64,000 nt of DNA from Bradyrhizobium campsiandrae (GCF_014529705.1 NZ_JAANIH010000024.1:59885-123884); one strand, 5' to 3'; shown: positions 1-9,448, counted from the stretch's first letter. Numbers and translations are program-made. The notes: generated from the letters alone by a model not told the origin.

Positions 1-1415
1 AGGCGGTTGCTGGCGGCGACCGCCTGGCGCTTGTCCGGCACCTGGTCGGCGAGCCGGTAGCGCGGCTGAAGATTGGCATAGATGACGCCGAGGCTGGCGA
101 CGAACAGCAGCGCGATCAGGCTGAACAGGCCGGGCCGGCCGACCATGCGCACCGCGATCCAGTAGCAGAAATTGCGCAGCGCCTGCACGCCGGCATCCGC
201 GCTCTGGAACTTGACCGCAAAGATCTTCTCGTTGCGCACGAACAGCACGCCGAACACCGGCACCAGCGACAGCACCGTGACCAGCGCGATGATGGTGGCA
301 GCGAGGCCCGCCTCGCCGAACTTGCGGATCAGGTCGGAATCGGAGAATTGCAGCGCGATGAAGGAAATGCCGGCAGTGCCGTGCGTCAGCACGCAGGCCG
401 GGCCGACCACCAGCACCGCGTTCTTGAACGCGGTGAACTTGTCCTGGCCTGCGATCAGCCGGTCGCGCGCGGCGAAGGTGAGCTGCATCGAGTCCGAGAA
501 CGAGATCACCATGATGAGCGGCGTCATCACGTTCAGGAACATGTTGAGATTGAAATTGGCCCAGCCGAGCGCGCCGAGCGCGATCAGGATCGCGATCATC
601 GGTGGGAACGCCGCCACCACCATGAACGAGATCTTGCGGAAGAAGATGATGGCGATGATGCAGCCGGCGAGAATGCCGAGAATGTTGTAGGTCAGGCCGT
701 CACGCTCGACCGCGTTGCGGATCTCGAGCTGCATCACCGGAACGCCGGAGAGTTGCGCGCTGAGCCCGGTGTCGCCGAGATCATCCTTCATCAGCGCACG
801 GATATCGCCGACGGTCTTGCCGAGCTTGCTGGAGGCAACCACCTCCGGATCGAGCGAGAGCACGATCAGCGCGAGCGTGCCGTCCTCGGACAACAGCTTG
901 CCGCGGATGATCTCGTTGTTTTTGACTGTTTCGATGAACTTGTCATAGGCCGCGCCCTCGGGCAACTCGGCCGGGAACAACGCGGCCGGCAGCTTGCCCG
1001 GCGCCGGCGCCTGGCGCGCCGAAAACAGCGAGACCAGGCCGCGCGTGCCCTCGACCAGTTGCATGTCGGTGACGAAGTCGCGCAGCTTCTCGAGGTTGTT
1101 GCGCGCCAGCAGGGTCTTGCCCTCGACCACGACGAGGACGTCGAATTCCTCGGCCGGGAACTTCTTCGTCACTTCTTCGTACTGGCGGAATTCGCGGGTG
1201 TTGGAACGGAACAGCTGCGACAGCGAATCGTCGATCTTGATCCGCTCGATGCCGAACACGGCGCCGACGATGAGGGCGAGCAGGATGATGCAGGAGACGA
1301 TCGGCGCCCGGACCGCAATCAGCCCGAGACGCTCCAGTCCGAAGGCGATGGAGGACGCAGGCCCCTGCTCGACCTTGTCGACATGAACCTCACTCTCGCT
1401 GTGCTTTTCGAGCAT
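1..1415 (-). CDS. hpnN: RND/MMPL-family transporter, probably hopanoid transporter HpnN (3' end outside the window)
   Basis: I translated this frame directly from the minus strand. It is open from an ATG at 1415 to the window edge (about 471 residues), so the C-terminal half is missing. It starts MLEKHSESEV. A first membrane segment lies at about residues 30-52, followed by a large soluble loop, then a cluster of membrane segments (about 245-390) with the amphipathic pattern of an MMPL/SSD-like RND module, and another segment near 430. RND proteins of this type are proton-driven inner-membrane exporters of about 850 residues. HpnN of Rhodopseudomonas moves hopanoids to the outer membrane. The HpnN name rests on its place downstream of hpnP and eutC; from memory the R. 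palustris hpnN and hpnP loci are also near-adjacent. The RND call is firm and the substrate is an inference. A long open frame on the opposite strand is a shadow. Confidence 0.78.
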   Translation of the reverse strand, partial: MLEKHSESEVHVDKVEQGPASSIAFGLERLGLIAVRAPIVSCIILLALIVGAVFGIERIKIDDSLSQLFRSNTREFRQYEEVTKKFPAEEFDVLVVVEGKTLLARNNLEKLRDFVTDMQLVEGTRGLVSLFSARQAPAPGKLPAALFPAELPEGAAYDKFIETVKNNEIIRGKLLSEDGTLALIVLSLDPEVVASSKLGKTVGDIRALMKDDLGDTGLSAQLSGVPVMQLEIRNAVERDGLTYNILGILAGCIIAIIFFRKISFMVVAAFPPMIAILIALGALGWANFNLNMFLNVMTPLIMVISFSDSMQLTFAARDRLIAGQDKFTAFKNAVLVVGPACVLTHGTAGISFIALQFSDSDLIRKFGEAGLAATIIALVTVLSLVPVFGVLFVRNEKIFAVKFQSADAGVQALRNFCYWIAVRMVGRPGLFSLIALLFVASLGVIYANLQPRYRLADQVPDKRQAVAASNR

Positions 1416-1635
1416 GCCTTGTCCAGTTCCTCAATCGGCTCTAGCTGTGAGCTTACTGCGCTCCGCGAACGGCTTGAAAACGCCATACCAAGGGGAGGCT
1501 TGCCAATGGGAGGCTGGCCCTTTGAAATTGCGCGGAAAATCGCCGGCAGCGGTTTAGCAGGTCAATCACCCTTCTCGCAAGCACGCCAGGGGTCTCCGAA
1601 TCGATCAAGATGCAGCGATTTTGCCGGAATGCCCG

Positions 1636-2421
1636 TCATTCGGGCAAAGCCGTGCCAATTCGACGCGGCGCACGGTCGGCGCTCTCGTCCTTGAGCGCGA
1701 CGCCGGTGAGCCGTCGCGCCAGCCCCTCCCGGACCAGCCAGGCGATCTTGAGCGCCGCCTCGTCATAGCTCAACCCAGCCTTGTGGATGTTGGACACGCA
1801 ATTGCGCTCGGCATCGGTCAGGCCAGGCTTGGGCGCGAAAGTCAGATAGGCACCAAGGCTGTCGGGCGCAGACAGGCCCGGCCGCTCGCCGATCAGCACC
1901 AGGACCATGCGGGCGCCGAGAATAGCTCCGATCTCGTCGCCGAGCGCGACCCGCGCGCCTGAAGCGACGACGACGTGGCCGATCACGACAGCCTCGCCCT
2001 CGCCGAGCCGCCGCCGCAAGCTCTGCAGCAGCGCGAGGCCATGGGCGTGGATCGCGGCGGCCGACAATCCATCACCGATGACAATCGCAAGCTGACAGGG
2101 CGCCGTGGCACTCTCCGCCAGTGCCGCAGTGGAGCCCGCATCGAGCTGCCGTCCGAGATCCGGCCGGCGCAAATAATCGGTTCGATCGGCGGCCCGGCTC
2201 CTGACCTCGGTGACGGCAAGGCCGAGCGCCCTCACCGCGGCCGCGAGATGTGGCGCGTCGAAGGCGGCATGCACGGCATCGCGGGCGCGGGCGTGGGCCA
2301 GCGTGAAATCGAGCAGCGGCTTGGTCGGCAGGCTCGCACCGCTGCGCCCGAGCGCGACGCGCGCAGGCGTGAACGATCTGAGATCGACGATCGGGCGCGC
2401 CGGAACGGGCTTGTCGCTCAT
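1636..2421 (-). CDS. eutC: ethanolamine ammonia-lyase small subunit EutC
   Basis: The product has 261 residues and begins MSDKPVPARP. With EutB it forms the adenosylcobalamin-dependent lyase that splits ethanolamine into acetaldehyde and ammonia. Family features include the TDYLRRPDLGRQL block near residue 80, the IVIGDGLSA segment, and the C-terminal VGIG-like region RNCVSNIHKAGLSYDEA. The length is slightly short of the roughly 290-residue enterobacterial protein because the variable N-terminus is reduced. The start is fixed by a 4-bp ATGA overlap with the hpnP stop (2418-2421), so eutC is translationally coupled to hpnP. A much longer upstream extension of this frame is a shadow of hpnP. 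Its partner eutB lies on the far side of hpnP. Confidence 0.9.
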   Translation of the reverse strand: MSDKPVPARPIVDLRSFTPARVALGRSGASLPTKPLLDFTLAHARARDAVHAAFDAPHLAAAVRALGLAVTEVRSRAADRTDYLRRPDLGRQLDAGSTAALAESATAPCQLAIVIGDGLSAAAIHAHGLALLQSLRRRLGEGEAVVIGHVVVASGARVALGDEIGAILGARMVLVLIGERPGLSAPDSLGAYLTFAPKPGLTDAERNCVSNIHKAGLSYDEAALKIAWLVREGLARRLTGVALKDESADRAPRRIGTALPE

Positions 2422-4004
2422 TCGGCCGGCACGGACGCTTCGCGCAGCCGGATCGAATAGTTCGAGGCGTTCTGCTTGCCGCTGGTGGCCGCCCGCGCAA
2501 ACGTGATGAGATGATGCGCGATCATGGTGCAGCCGATCAGCCCTTCGATGTCGCCGCGCTTGATGCGTCCCAGCGCAAACTTCCAGAACACGCGCCTGTA
2601 GTCGCCGAGCACCCCCACCTTCCAGAAGATGTTGCGCAGCATGACGAGCCCGCGACGGATGTTCGGCCAGGTCTTCATCTCGTCCGGCACCGGCATCTTG
2701 AGGCGATGCACATAGACATTGTCGCATTGATACTGGAAGCGGGCGTAGACCTTCTCAGGCTCGTAGGCGACGCTCATGGCGTGTTTCCAGGATGCGACGA
2801 CCTCGTCATAGGGCAGCAGGAAATCGACATTGGAATCGCGACCATCGTCATCGACCAGGCGCCCTTCCTTTTCCAAACGGTCCCATAGCGGCGTCTTCGG
2901 CAGCGCCTGGAGCAGGTTGATCGTGAGCAGCGGAATCCGCGACTCCTCGACGAAAGCAAGCAGCGCATCGCTCGTGTTCGGCTTGTCGGTGTCGAGCCCC
3001 ATGATGATGCCCGACACCACCTCCATGCCGTAGGAGTTGATGGTGCGCACGCCCTCCAGAATCGGGACCATCATGTTGTGGTCCTTCTGCATGGCCTTCA
3101 GCGCGTCGGGATCCGGCGTCTCGATGCCGCAGAAGATGGTGATGAAATAGGCCTCGCGCATCTTCTCGAGAATTTCCGGGCGTTTTGCGATGTTGAGCGT
3201 CGCCTCGCAGGCGAGCCGCATCACGTAGCCGGTCTTCTTCTGCCATTCGATCAGATGCGGCAGCAGGTCCATCGCGGCCTTGCGGTTGCCGATGAAATTG
3301 TCGTCGACGAAATAGACCGTGTCGGTCATGCCGCATTCGCGCAGGCGGTCGAGCTCGGCGATGATCTGCTGCGGCGTCTTGATGCGCGGATTGCGCCCGT
3401 ACAGGCCGGGGATGTCGCAGAACTCGCACTGGTAGGGACAGCCGCTCGAATACTGGATGCTGCCGAGGAAGTACCGTTTCACGTCGGCCAGCTCATAGGC
3501 CGGGATCGGAAACTCCGTCATCGGCACGCGGTCCTTGGTGGTCAGCACCACCTGGCTTTCGGGCCGCGACGTGTCGCGCGAAAGAATCGCGATCAGCTCA
3601 TTGGTGGCGTCGCCGAGCTCGCCGACATGGAGATAGTCGAACGCGGGATAATAGTCCGGACAGGCGCTGACCGACGGACCGCCGAGCGCGACCGGCAGGT
3701 CGAACTCGTGAGCACGGCGGCAGATGTCGTTCATCTGCTGGCGCTGGATGTGCATGCCGCTGACGAACACGGCTTCCGCCCATTCGAACTCTTCCCTGGT
3801 CGCGCGGCGGAGATTTTCGTCGACGAATTTGACCTGCCACTCCTTCGGCAGATAGGCCGCCAGCAGCAACAGGCCCTGCGGCGGCATGAAGGCGCGGACG
3901 CCGTCCGTCAGCGGATAGGCATGCTCGAAAGTGCCGAACGAGGACGTGTAGCGCGGAAACACGCAGAGAATCCGCCGGGACGTACCGTTGCTTTCAGCTC
4001 GCAT
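2418..4004 (-). CDS. hpnP: hopanoid C-2 methylase, B12-binding radical SAM protein HpnP
   Basis: This 528-residue protein has an N-terminal cobalamin-binding-like domain (about 1-140) and a radical SAM core. The cluster motif is C189-x3-C193-x2-C196 (GCPYQCEFCD), and a DUF4070-type C-terminal region follows. The opening PRYTSSFGTFEHAYPL and the FMPPQGLL segment are typical of the HpnP/HpnR group. The enzyme puts the C-2 methyl group on bacteriohopanepolyols in the inner membrane, using SAM and a corrinoid. I chose ATG 4004 because GGGGGAG lies just upstream; an in-frame ATG 51 bases earlier has no good ribosome site. It sits between eutB and eutC, overlaps eutC by ATGA, and is followed by a probable HpnN gene. 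HpnP rather than the C-3 methylase HpnR is favoured by this context. Confidence 0.87.
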   Translation of the reverse strand: MRAESNGTSRRILCVFPRYTSSFGTFEHAYPLTDGVRAFMPPQGLLLLAAYLPKEWQVKFVDENLRRATREEFEWAEAVFVSGMHIQRQQMNDICRRAHEFDLPVALGGPSVSACPDYYPAFDYLHVGELGDATNELIAILSRDTSRPESQVVLTTKDRVPMTEFPIPAYELADVKRYFLGSIQYSSGCPYQCEFCDIPGLYGRNPRIKTPQQIIAELDRLRECGMTDTVYFVDDNFIGNRKAAMDLLPHLIEWQKKTGYVMRLACEATLNIAKRPEILEKMREAYFITIFCGIETPDPDALKAMQKDHNMMVPILEGVRTINSYGMEVVSGIIMGLDTDKPNTSDALLAFVEESRIPLLTINLLQALPKTPLWDRLEKEGRLVDDDGRDSNVDFLLPYDEVVASWKHAMSVAYEPEKVYARFQYQCDNVYVHRLKMPVPDEMKTWPNIRRGLVMLRNIFWKVGVLGDYRRVFWKFALGRIKRGDIEGLIGCTMIAHHLITFARAATSGKQNASNYSIRLREASVPAE

Positions 4005-4152
4005 TGAAGCTCCCCCGCCACTCGACCCTGGTTGCGGAAATTGCCAGCCAGACACACAGCGTAATGCTGGCGGTGGAATTTCTCAATATTGTGGCGTGAG
4101 CATAATTCCTGGAGGCAAAGATGGTTTCCTGACGGCCGGGCGGTTCGCAGCG

Positions 4153-5535
4153 TCACGCAATCAGCCGCGAGGCAAAATCGGGCAGCAGGCCTGCGTCGCC
4201 GGCCAGGCGGAAATCGCCGCCTGCAATGCCCTGTTGGGCCAGCCAGTCGTCGAATTCCGGCGCGCGCCGCAGGGAGAAGACGTCCCGGACATAGAGCGCG
4301 TCATGAAAAGATGTCGACTGATAGTTCAACATGACGTCGTCGGCGCCCGGCACCCCCATGATGAAGGTAACGCCGGCGGCCGCGAGCAGCGTCAGGAGAT
4401 TGTCCATGTCGTCCTGGTCCGCCTCGGCGTGGTTGGTGTAGCAGATGTCGATCCCGAGCGGCAGGCCGAGCAGCTTGCCGCAGAAATGATCCTCCAGCCC
4501 GGCGCGGATGATCTCCTTGCCGTCGTAGAGATATTCCGGGCCGATGAAGCCGACCACGCTGTTGACCAGCAACGGGGCGTAGGCGCGGGCCACCGCATAG
4601 GCGCGCGCCTCGCAGGTCTGCTGGTCGACGCCGTGATGGGCCCCCGCCGACAGCGCCGAGCCCTGCCCGGTCTCGAAATACATCACGTTCTCACCGACCG
4701 TGCCGCGCTTCAGCGACAGCCCGGCCTCGCGCGCCTCCTTCAGCAGCGCAAGGTCGACGCCGAAGCTGCGGTTCGCGGCTTCGGTGCCGGCGATCGACTG
4801 GAAGACGAGGTCGACAGGCGCACCCTGCCCGATCAGCGACAGCGTCGTCGTGACATGGGTCAGCACGCAGCTCTGCGTCGGAATCGTCAGCCGCGCGATG
4901 ATTTGATCCAGCAGCCGCAGCAATTGGCCGATGACGGCCGGATCGTCGCTTGCCGGATTGATGCCGATGCAGGCATCGCCCGCCCCGAGCAGCAGGCCGT
5001 CGACGATCGAGGCGGTGATGCCCTTGGCATCGTCGAAGGGATGGTTGGGCTGGAGCCGTGTGCTCATCCGGCCCTTCAGGCCAATGGTGTTGCGGAAGGC
5101 GGTGGTCACCTGGCATTTCCGCGCGGCCAGGATCAGATCCTGGTTGCGCATCAGTTTCGAGACCGCGGCCGCCATCTCCGGCGTGATGCCCGGCGCAAGC
5201 CTTCGCAAGACCTCGGGCGTGGCGGCGTCCGACAGCAGCCAGTCGCGAAAGGCCCCCACGGTCAGCGACGAGACCGGCGCAAAGGCCTTGGCGTCATGGC
5301 TGTCGATGACGAGGCGGGTGACCTCGTCGGCCTCGTAGGGGATGACCGCTTCGTTCAGGAATTGAGCCAGGGGAACGTCCGCGAGCGCCATTCGCGCGGC
5401 GATCATCTGCTCGGCGCTCACAGCGGCGAGCCCGGCCAGCCGGTCGCCGGAACGCGGCGGCGTCGCCTTGGCGAGGAGGTCGCGCAGGTCGGGAAAGGTG
5501 TAGGTCGTGGCGTCGATGGCGTGGCGGTAGACCAA
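4153..5535 (-). CDS. eutB: ethanolamine ammonia-lyase large subunit EutB
   Basis: The product has 460 residues, the usual EutB length (about 453), and is the catalytic TIM-barrel subunit that binds ethanolamine and adenosylcobalamin. Recognisable blocks are RLQPNHPFDDAKGI, DGLLLGAGDACIGINPASD, MYFETGQGSALSAGAHHG, VVGFIGPEYLYDG and DICYTNHAEADQDD. The start is a TTG at 5535, supported by AGGAGG a few bases upstream; no ATG fits better. It is the first gene of the minus-strand run eutB, hpnP, eutC, RND transporter, with 148 bases to hpnP. No microcompartment genes are nearby, so ethanolamine would be used without a carboxysome-like shell, as is usual in alphaproteobacteria. The enzyme yields acetaldehyde and ammonia, but it could also act on headgroup-derived ethanolamine from membrane lipids. 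Confidence 0.94.
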   Translation of the reverse strand: MVYRHAIDATTYTFPDLRDLLAKATPPRSGDRLAGLAAVSAEQMIAARMALADVPLAQFLNEAVIPYEADEVTRLVIDSHDAKAFAPVSSLTVGAFRDWLLSDAATPEVLRRLAPGITPEMAAAVSKLMRNQDLILAARKCQVTTAFRNTIGLKGRMSTRLQPNHPFDDAKGITASIVDGLLLGAGDACIGINPASDDPAVIGQLLRLLDQIIARLTIPTQSCVLTHVTTTLSLIGQGAPVDLVFQSIAGTEAANRSFGVDLALLKEAREAGLSLKRGTVGENVMYFETGQGSALSAGAHHGVDQQTCEARAYAVARAYAPLLVNSVVGFIGPEYLYDGKEIIRAGLEDHFCGKLLGLPLGIDICYTNHAEADQDDMDNLLTLLAAAGVTFIMGVPGADDVMLNYQSTSFHDALYVRDVFSLRRAPEFDDWLAQQGIAGGDFRLAGDAGLLPDFASRLIA

Positions 5536-5834
5536 AGGCCCCTCCTGAAATCACCGGCCAGTGGCCTGGCCCAGATGATAGTCCCGACGGAAGGGAATAC
5601 GCGCTCGGCGGCCTCCGTGCACGCCGATGTTTGGTGCAGGCCGCGGGCAATCTGCCGGAAATCGATAGACCCGAGGCAACCGGCTGAAATGCCGCGTATT
5701 TCCGCGGGCATCCCCGGCGGTTCCCGGGGCCTCGCGTTAACACCACGTCCATCTTAGTTCCGCATAGTTTTGCATCAATTTCCACACGACCTGACTCACC
5801 GGCCGCTGCTGGCCATTCCAGACCCCTGAACACC

Positions 5835-7565
5835 ATGACATCAGACCGATCCGGGAATGCCGCTTCGCTGGCAGGCCGCTTTACGCTTGCCACCAAGCTC
5901 TACGCGATCTTCGCGCTGTTCGCCCTGCTGACCGCGGCGATCGCGATGCTGTCCGACTACAACAGCCGCCGCAGTGCCGACCTGACCAATGCGATCGAGA
6001 CGGCCAATGCGGCCGCGCTGAACGTCGAGCGCGTCAACTCGCTGGTCTATGCGGTCGTGATGGAATCGCGCGGCGTCTACATGTCGACCGAGCCGGCGGT
6101 GGTGAAGAAATACGGCGAGGGCCTGCTCAAGTTCAACGAGCAGATCCTCAGTGTGGTGAAGGGATGGGAGGGCATCGTCAAGTCCGACGACGCCGCGCAG
6201 TTCGCGACCTTCAAGCAGCGCATCGAGCAGTTCGTCGACTTCCGCAAGGAGCTGGTCCGCCGCGGCGTGGAGATCAACGCCGCCGCGGGCCGTGAGTGGG
6301 GCGACAACGACGCCAACCGCGCGGTGCGCTCGGCGCTGAACAAGGATCTCGAGGCGCTGTCCAAGGTCTATGCCGAGCGTGCCAGGCAGATCGCCCTCGA
6401 AACCGAAACCAACCGCACGCTGTCCTTCGTGCTGACCTGCCTCGGCGGCGTGGCGCTGGCCCTGGTCGTGATCGGAATCATCATCATCGCCCGTTCGATC
6501 GCCCGGCCGCTCGCCGCCATCACCGCCACCATCAAGCAGGTCGCCGACGGTGCCGAGAATGTCGTGGTCCCGCATGCCGGCCGCGCCGACGAGATCGGGG
6601 CGCTGGCGCGTGCCATCGAAGTGTTCCAGGACGCGATGGGGCGCAATCGCAAGCTCGCCTCGCAGGTTTCGCAGGACTCCGCCGCGCGCGAGCAACGCGC
6701 GCGTCACATCGAGCAATCCGTCGAGACGTTTCGCGAGGCGATCGGCGCGATCATGCGCGGCCTCAGCGACAACGCCAGTGTCATGCGCGAGACCGCGCAG
6801 ACCATCACCCGCGTCACCGCGGATGCAAGCAGCCGCGCCGGCACGGCCGCCAATGCCACCGAGCAGGCCTCGCACAACGTCACCGCGGTGGCGGGTGCGG
6901 CCGAGGAGCTTTCCGCGTCGGTCGAGGAGATCGGCCGCCAGGTGCGCCAGAGCGCGGGCGCGGTCGAGCAGACCGGCCAGCGGACCGAGAAGTCGATCGC
7001 CGAGATCGAGAGCCTGGCTGCCGCCACGCAGCGCATCGACGGCGTGCTGACCCTCATCCAGACCATCGCCGAGCAGACCAATCTGCTCGCGCTCAACGCC
7101 ACCATCGAAGCCGCGCGCGCCGGCGAGGCCGGCCGCGGCTTCGCCGTCGTCGCCCACGAGGTCAAGGCGCTGGCGGGTCAGACCGCCAAGGCCACCGCCG
7201 ACATCAGCGAGAACGTCGCGATGATCCAGGCCTCGACCCGCAACGCGGTCGACGCGGTCCGCGAGATCGGCGGCGCGGTGCGCGAGATCAACGAGGTCAC
7301 CACGGCCATCGCCGGCGCGGTCGGCCAGCAGGACGCCGCCACGCGCGAGATCTCCTCCAACGCCCAGTCGGCCGCGCAGGGCAACGAGACGCTGGTGGCC
7401 AACATCACCTCGCTGCGCGATGCCATCGGCGAGACCGACACGGCCGCCGCCTCCGTGCTGACGGCCGCCAGCAGCGTGACCGCGACCGCCGAGACGCTGT
7501 CGCGCGAGGTGGAAAAGTTCTTCCAGAACCTGCGTGCGGACAGCCGCACCGCCAAGGCGGGATGA
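5835..7565 (+). CDS. methyl-accepting chemotaxis protein, membrane-bound
   Basis: A 576-residue chemoreceptor. A first membrane helix lies at about residues 18-39, a periplasmic helical sensor domain runs to about 195, a second helix lies at about 196-218, and a HAMP linker runs to about 272. The cytoplasmic signalling hairpin has the invariant tip EQTNLLALNATIEAARAGE and flanking alanine-rich methylation helices. The sensor domain resembles the four-helix-bundle type and contains no recognisable PAS or Cache fold, so the ligand is unknown. It would act in a polar array with CheA/CheW, which are not in this window. It is divergent from eutB across a 299-base gap and stands alone on its strand. 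Confidence 0.95.
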   Translation: MTSDRSGNAASLAGRFTLATKLYAIFALFALLTAAIAMLSDYNSRRSADLTNAIETANAAALNVERVNSLVYAVVMESRGVYMSTEPAVVKKYGEGLLKFNEQILSVVKGWEGIVKSDDAAQFATFKQRIEQFVDFRKELVRRGVEINAAAGREWGDNDANRAVRSALNKDLEALSKVYAERARQIALETETNRTLSFVLTCLGGVALALVVIGIIIIARSIARPLAAITATIKQVADGAENVVVPHAGRADEIGALARAIEVFQDAMGRNRKLASQVSQDSAAREQRARHIEQSVETFREAIGAIMRGLSDNASVMRETAQTITRVTADASSRAGTAANATEQASHNVTAVAGAAEELSASVEEIGRQVRQSAGAVEQTGQRTEKSIAEIESLAAATQRIDGVLTLIQTIAEQTNLLALNATIEAARAGEAGRGFAVVAHEVKALAGQTAKATADISENVAMIQASTRNAVDAVREIGGAVREINEVTTAIAGAVGQQDAATREISSNAQSAAQGNETLVANITSLRDAIGETDTAAASVLTAASSVTATAETLSREVEKFFQNLRADSRTAKAG

Positions 7566-7930
7566 CGGCGCATCGTCATCCCGCGAGGCCGCAGGGCCTT
7601 CGCCAACAGATTTCGAAAACAACCCCATGCACAGTAGCCGGGGCGAGTGACATCAACGGCTTGGCCGTCCATATCCGCCCGACTGCTGATTTTTCGAAAT
7701 CAAGTTGACTCGTCGGGCAAAACACGGGCATAATGTCACCATCGGCGCGACCCGCGTGTCTTCCCGGATCGGCCGGCGACCTTCCCCTCACTGCGGCCGA
7801 TAGCAGCGTCCTCGGGACGTCCATGCTTCAATTGGCGTTTTGCCTCGTCCCGCGATACTGATCCCTTGCGGAGACCGACGCGTGCCGGCGCGGCCGAACT
7901 TTGCATAGAGCAAGACCAAGAAGGAATCCC
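7566..7930. other. intergenic region between chemoreceptor and mlrC-like gene
   Basis: These 365 bases hold no convincing gene. An imperfect repeat GATGAC/GTCATC straddles 7561-7580, at the stop codon of the chemoreceptor gene. A likely promoter lies at 7705-7734, preceded by the 16-base inverted repeat TGATTT-TTCG-AAATCA at 7687-7702, which could be an operator. The rest shows nothing I can name. Confidence 0.5.
7705..7734 (+). promoter_or_regulatory. candidate housekeeping promoter for the mlrC-like gene
   Basis: TTGACT at 7705-7710 is followed after 18 bases by CATAAT at 7729-7734, close to the sigma-70 consensus. The start codon it would serve is about 200 bases downstream. A 16-base dyad (7687-7702) lies just upstream of the -35 element and could bind a regulator. 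This is seen in the sequence only. Confidence 0.45.
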
Positions 7931-9448
7931 ATGAGCCAGACGCGGCGCGTTCTCTCGGCGCAAGTCGCCCACGAGACCAATACTTTCTCCATCGTTCCGA
8001 CGACGCTCGAGGACTATCGCAAGCGGCTATTTCTGCTTGATGCCGAGATCGCCGGCGCGCTGGCCGACACCCGCATGGAGATCGCCGCGCATCTGGCCGC
8101 AGCCAAACGTTACGGCTGGACGCTGGTGCAGCCGGTCGCCGCCGCGGCCACCCCATCCGGGAAGGTGACCGCCGAGTGCTGGGCCGAACTGCAACGCCTG
8201 GTCTTCGATGCCTGCGAAAAGGGACCACTCGACGGCGTCATCCTCGCATTGCACGGCGCGATGGTGACCGAGACCGACGACGACGCCGAGGGGGCGCTGC
8301 TCGAAGGACTGCGCAAGCGTCTCGGCGAAACCATCCCGATTGCGGTGACGCTCGATCTGCATGCCAATGTCACCGAACGGATGGGCCGGCTGGCCAGCAT
8401 CATGCTGCCGTACCGAACCTACCCGCATATCGACCAGTATGAGACGGCGTTCCGCGCCGCCGAGCTGCTGCAGTCGGCGATGGACGGCACGACCCGCCCG
8501 AAAGTCTTCCGCCTGCAGGGACCCCTGCTGGACGGATGCAATCATGGCCGGACCCAGGGCGGCGTGATGAGCGACCTCTTGGCGCGCGCCGCTTCCATGC
8601 AGGCGCAAACGCCCGGCCTCTTGTCCGTCGATGTCTGCGCGGGCTTCAGCCGCGCGGACATTGCCGAGGTCGGGCCCAGCGTCCAGGTCACTTTCGATGC
8701 CTCCCACAACGCCGCCGAGGCGGCCGCGCGGCAGGCCGCCTCGGCGCTCCACGACGAGATGGTCCGCCGGCGCGCCGAGGTGACGGTCACGCCGCTCGAC
8801 TTGCCGGCCGCGACAGAGCTTGCCGTCGCGGCCGCAGCCGACGTCGCCGATACCCGTCCCCTCGTGATCGGCGACTTCAGCGACAACCCGGGTTCGGGCG
8901 CCTACGGCGATGGTGTCCGCCTGCTGGAGGCGCTGCTGCAAGCCGAGGTCCGCAGCGTGCTGTTCGGCGTCCTCGGCGACCCTGAAGCTGCGGCCCGCTG
9001 CCATCTCGCCGGCCTTGGAGCCACGCTGGATATCGTCCTCGGTGCCAAGCGCCATCCCGCCAGCTACGGACCTCCGCTCACGCTGACCGGGCGGGTGACC
9101 GGCCTGTCGGACGGCGCCTTCGTGTGCGAGGGGCCGATGAATGCCGGTCAGCCCATGACGCTCGGCCCCTCAGCCTTGCTCGAGGTCGACGGCATCTCCA
9201 TCGCCATTTCGACCAACACGCTGCAGACCTATGATCAGGAGATGTTCCGCATTCTCGGGGCAGAGCCGGCGGAGTTCCGCATCGTCGCGGTCAAGTCCGC
9301 ACACCACTTCCGTGCGGCGTTCGGGCCGATGGCCAAAGAGGTGATCCTGGCCGATAGCGGCGGCCTTGCCACCAACGACCTCTCCAAGCTGCCCTACCGG
9401 AAAGTCCGCCGTCCGATCTGGCCGCTCGACGAGCTGCCGGCGGGATGA
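7931..9448 (+). CDS. M81-family metallopeptidase (MlrC/microcystinase C-like)
   Basis: This 505-residue protein covers both MlrC domains (DUF1485 N-terminal, then the MlrC C-terminal part). N-terminal landmarks are AHETNTF at the start, DGVILALHGAMV, and VTLDLHANVT, whose histidines are the expected zinc ligands. C-terminal landmarks are DFSDNPGSGAYGDG and VKSAHHFRAAFGP. MlrC was described from microcystin degradation, but most proteobacterial members have no known substrate and are thought to act on small peptides or modified amino acids. I chose ATG 7931 because AAGGAA lies 5 bases upstream; an ATG ten codons earlier lacks a ribosome site. The Na+/solute symporter gene that follows in opposite orientation may import the substrate, which is an inference. 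Confidence 0.9.
   Translation: MSQTRRVLSAQVAHETNTFSIVPTTLEDYRKRLFLLDAEIAGALADTRMEIAAHLAAAKRYGWTLVQPVAAAATPSGKVTAECWAELQRLVFDACEKGPLDGVILALHGAMVTETDDDAEGALLEGLRKRLGETIPIAVTLDLHANVTERMGRLASIMLPYRTYPHIDQYETAFRAAELLQSAMDGTTRPKVFRLQGPLLDGCNHGRTQGGVMSDLLARAASMQAQTPGLLSVDVCAGFSRADIAEVGPSVQVTFDASHNAAEAAARQAASALHDEMVRRRAEVTVTPLDLPAATELAVAAAADVADTRPLVIGDFSDNPGSGAYGDGVRLLEALLQAEVRSVLFGVLGDPEAAARCHLAGLGATLDIVLGAKRHPASYGPPLTLTGRVTGLSDGAFVCEGPMNAGQPMTLGPSALLEVDGISIAISTNTLQTYDQEMFRILGAEPAEFRIVAVKSAHHFRAAFGPMAKEVILADSGGLATNDLSKLPYRKVRRPIWPLDELPAG

Noticed and set aside
348..1694. A 448-codon plus-strand frame at the start of the window
   Set aside because: The minus strand reads as an RND transporter with membrane helices; the plus frame shows only charged low-complexity residues.
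4005..4152. EcfG-type (GGAAC-N16/17-CGTT) promoter before hpnP
   Set aside because: Only partial GGAAA/GGAAT matches are present and no CGTT at the right spacing, although such control of hpnP is known in a relative.
5536..5834. Possible cobalamin riboswitch before eutB (GGCCACTGG resembles the GCCACTG element)
   Set aside because: The other conserved parts of the cobalamin aptamer and the B12-box order are missing, and the motif sits directly against the ribosome site.
7858..7887. A TGATCC site upstream of the mlrC-like gene
   Set aside because: After 18 bases the -10 would be TGCCGG, too GC-rich, and a good housekeeping promoter lies upstream.
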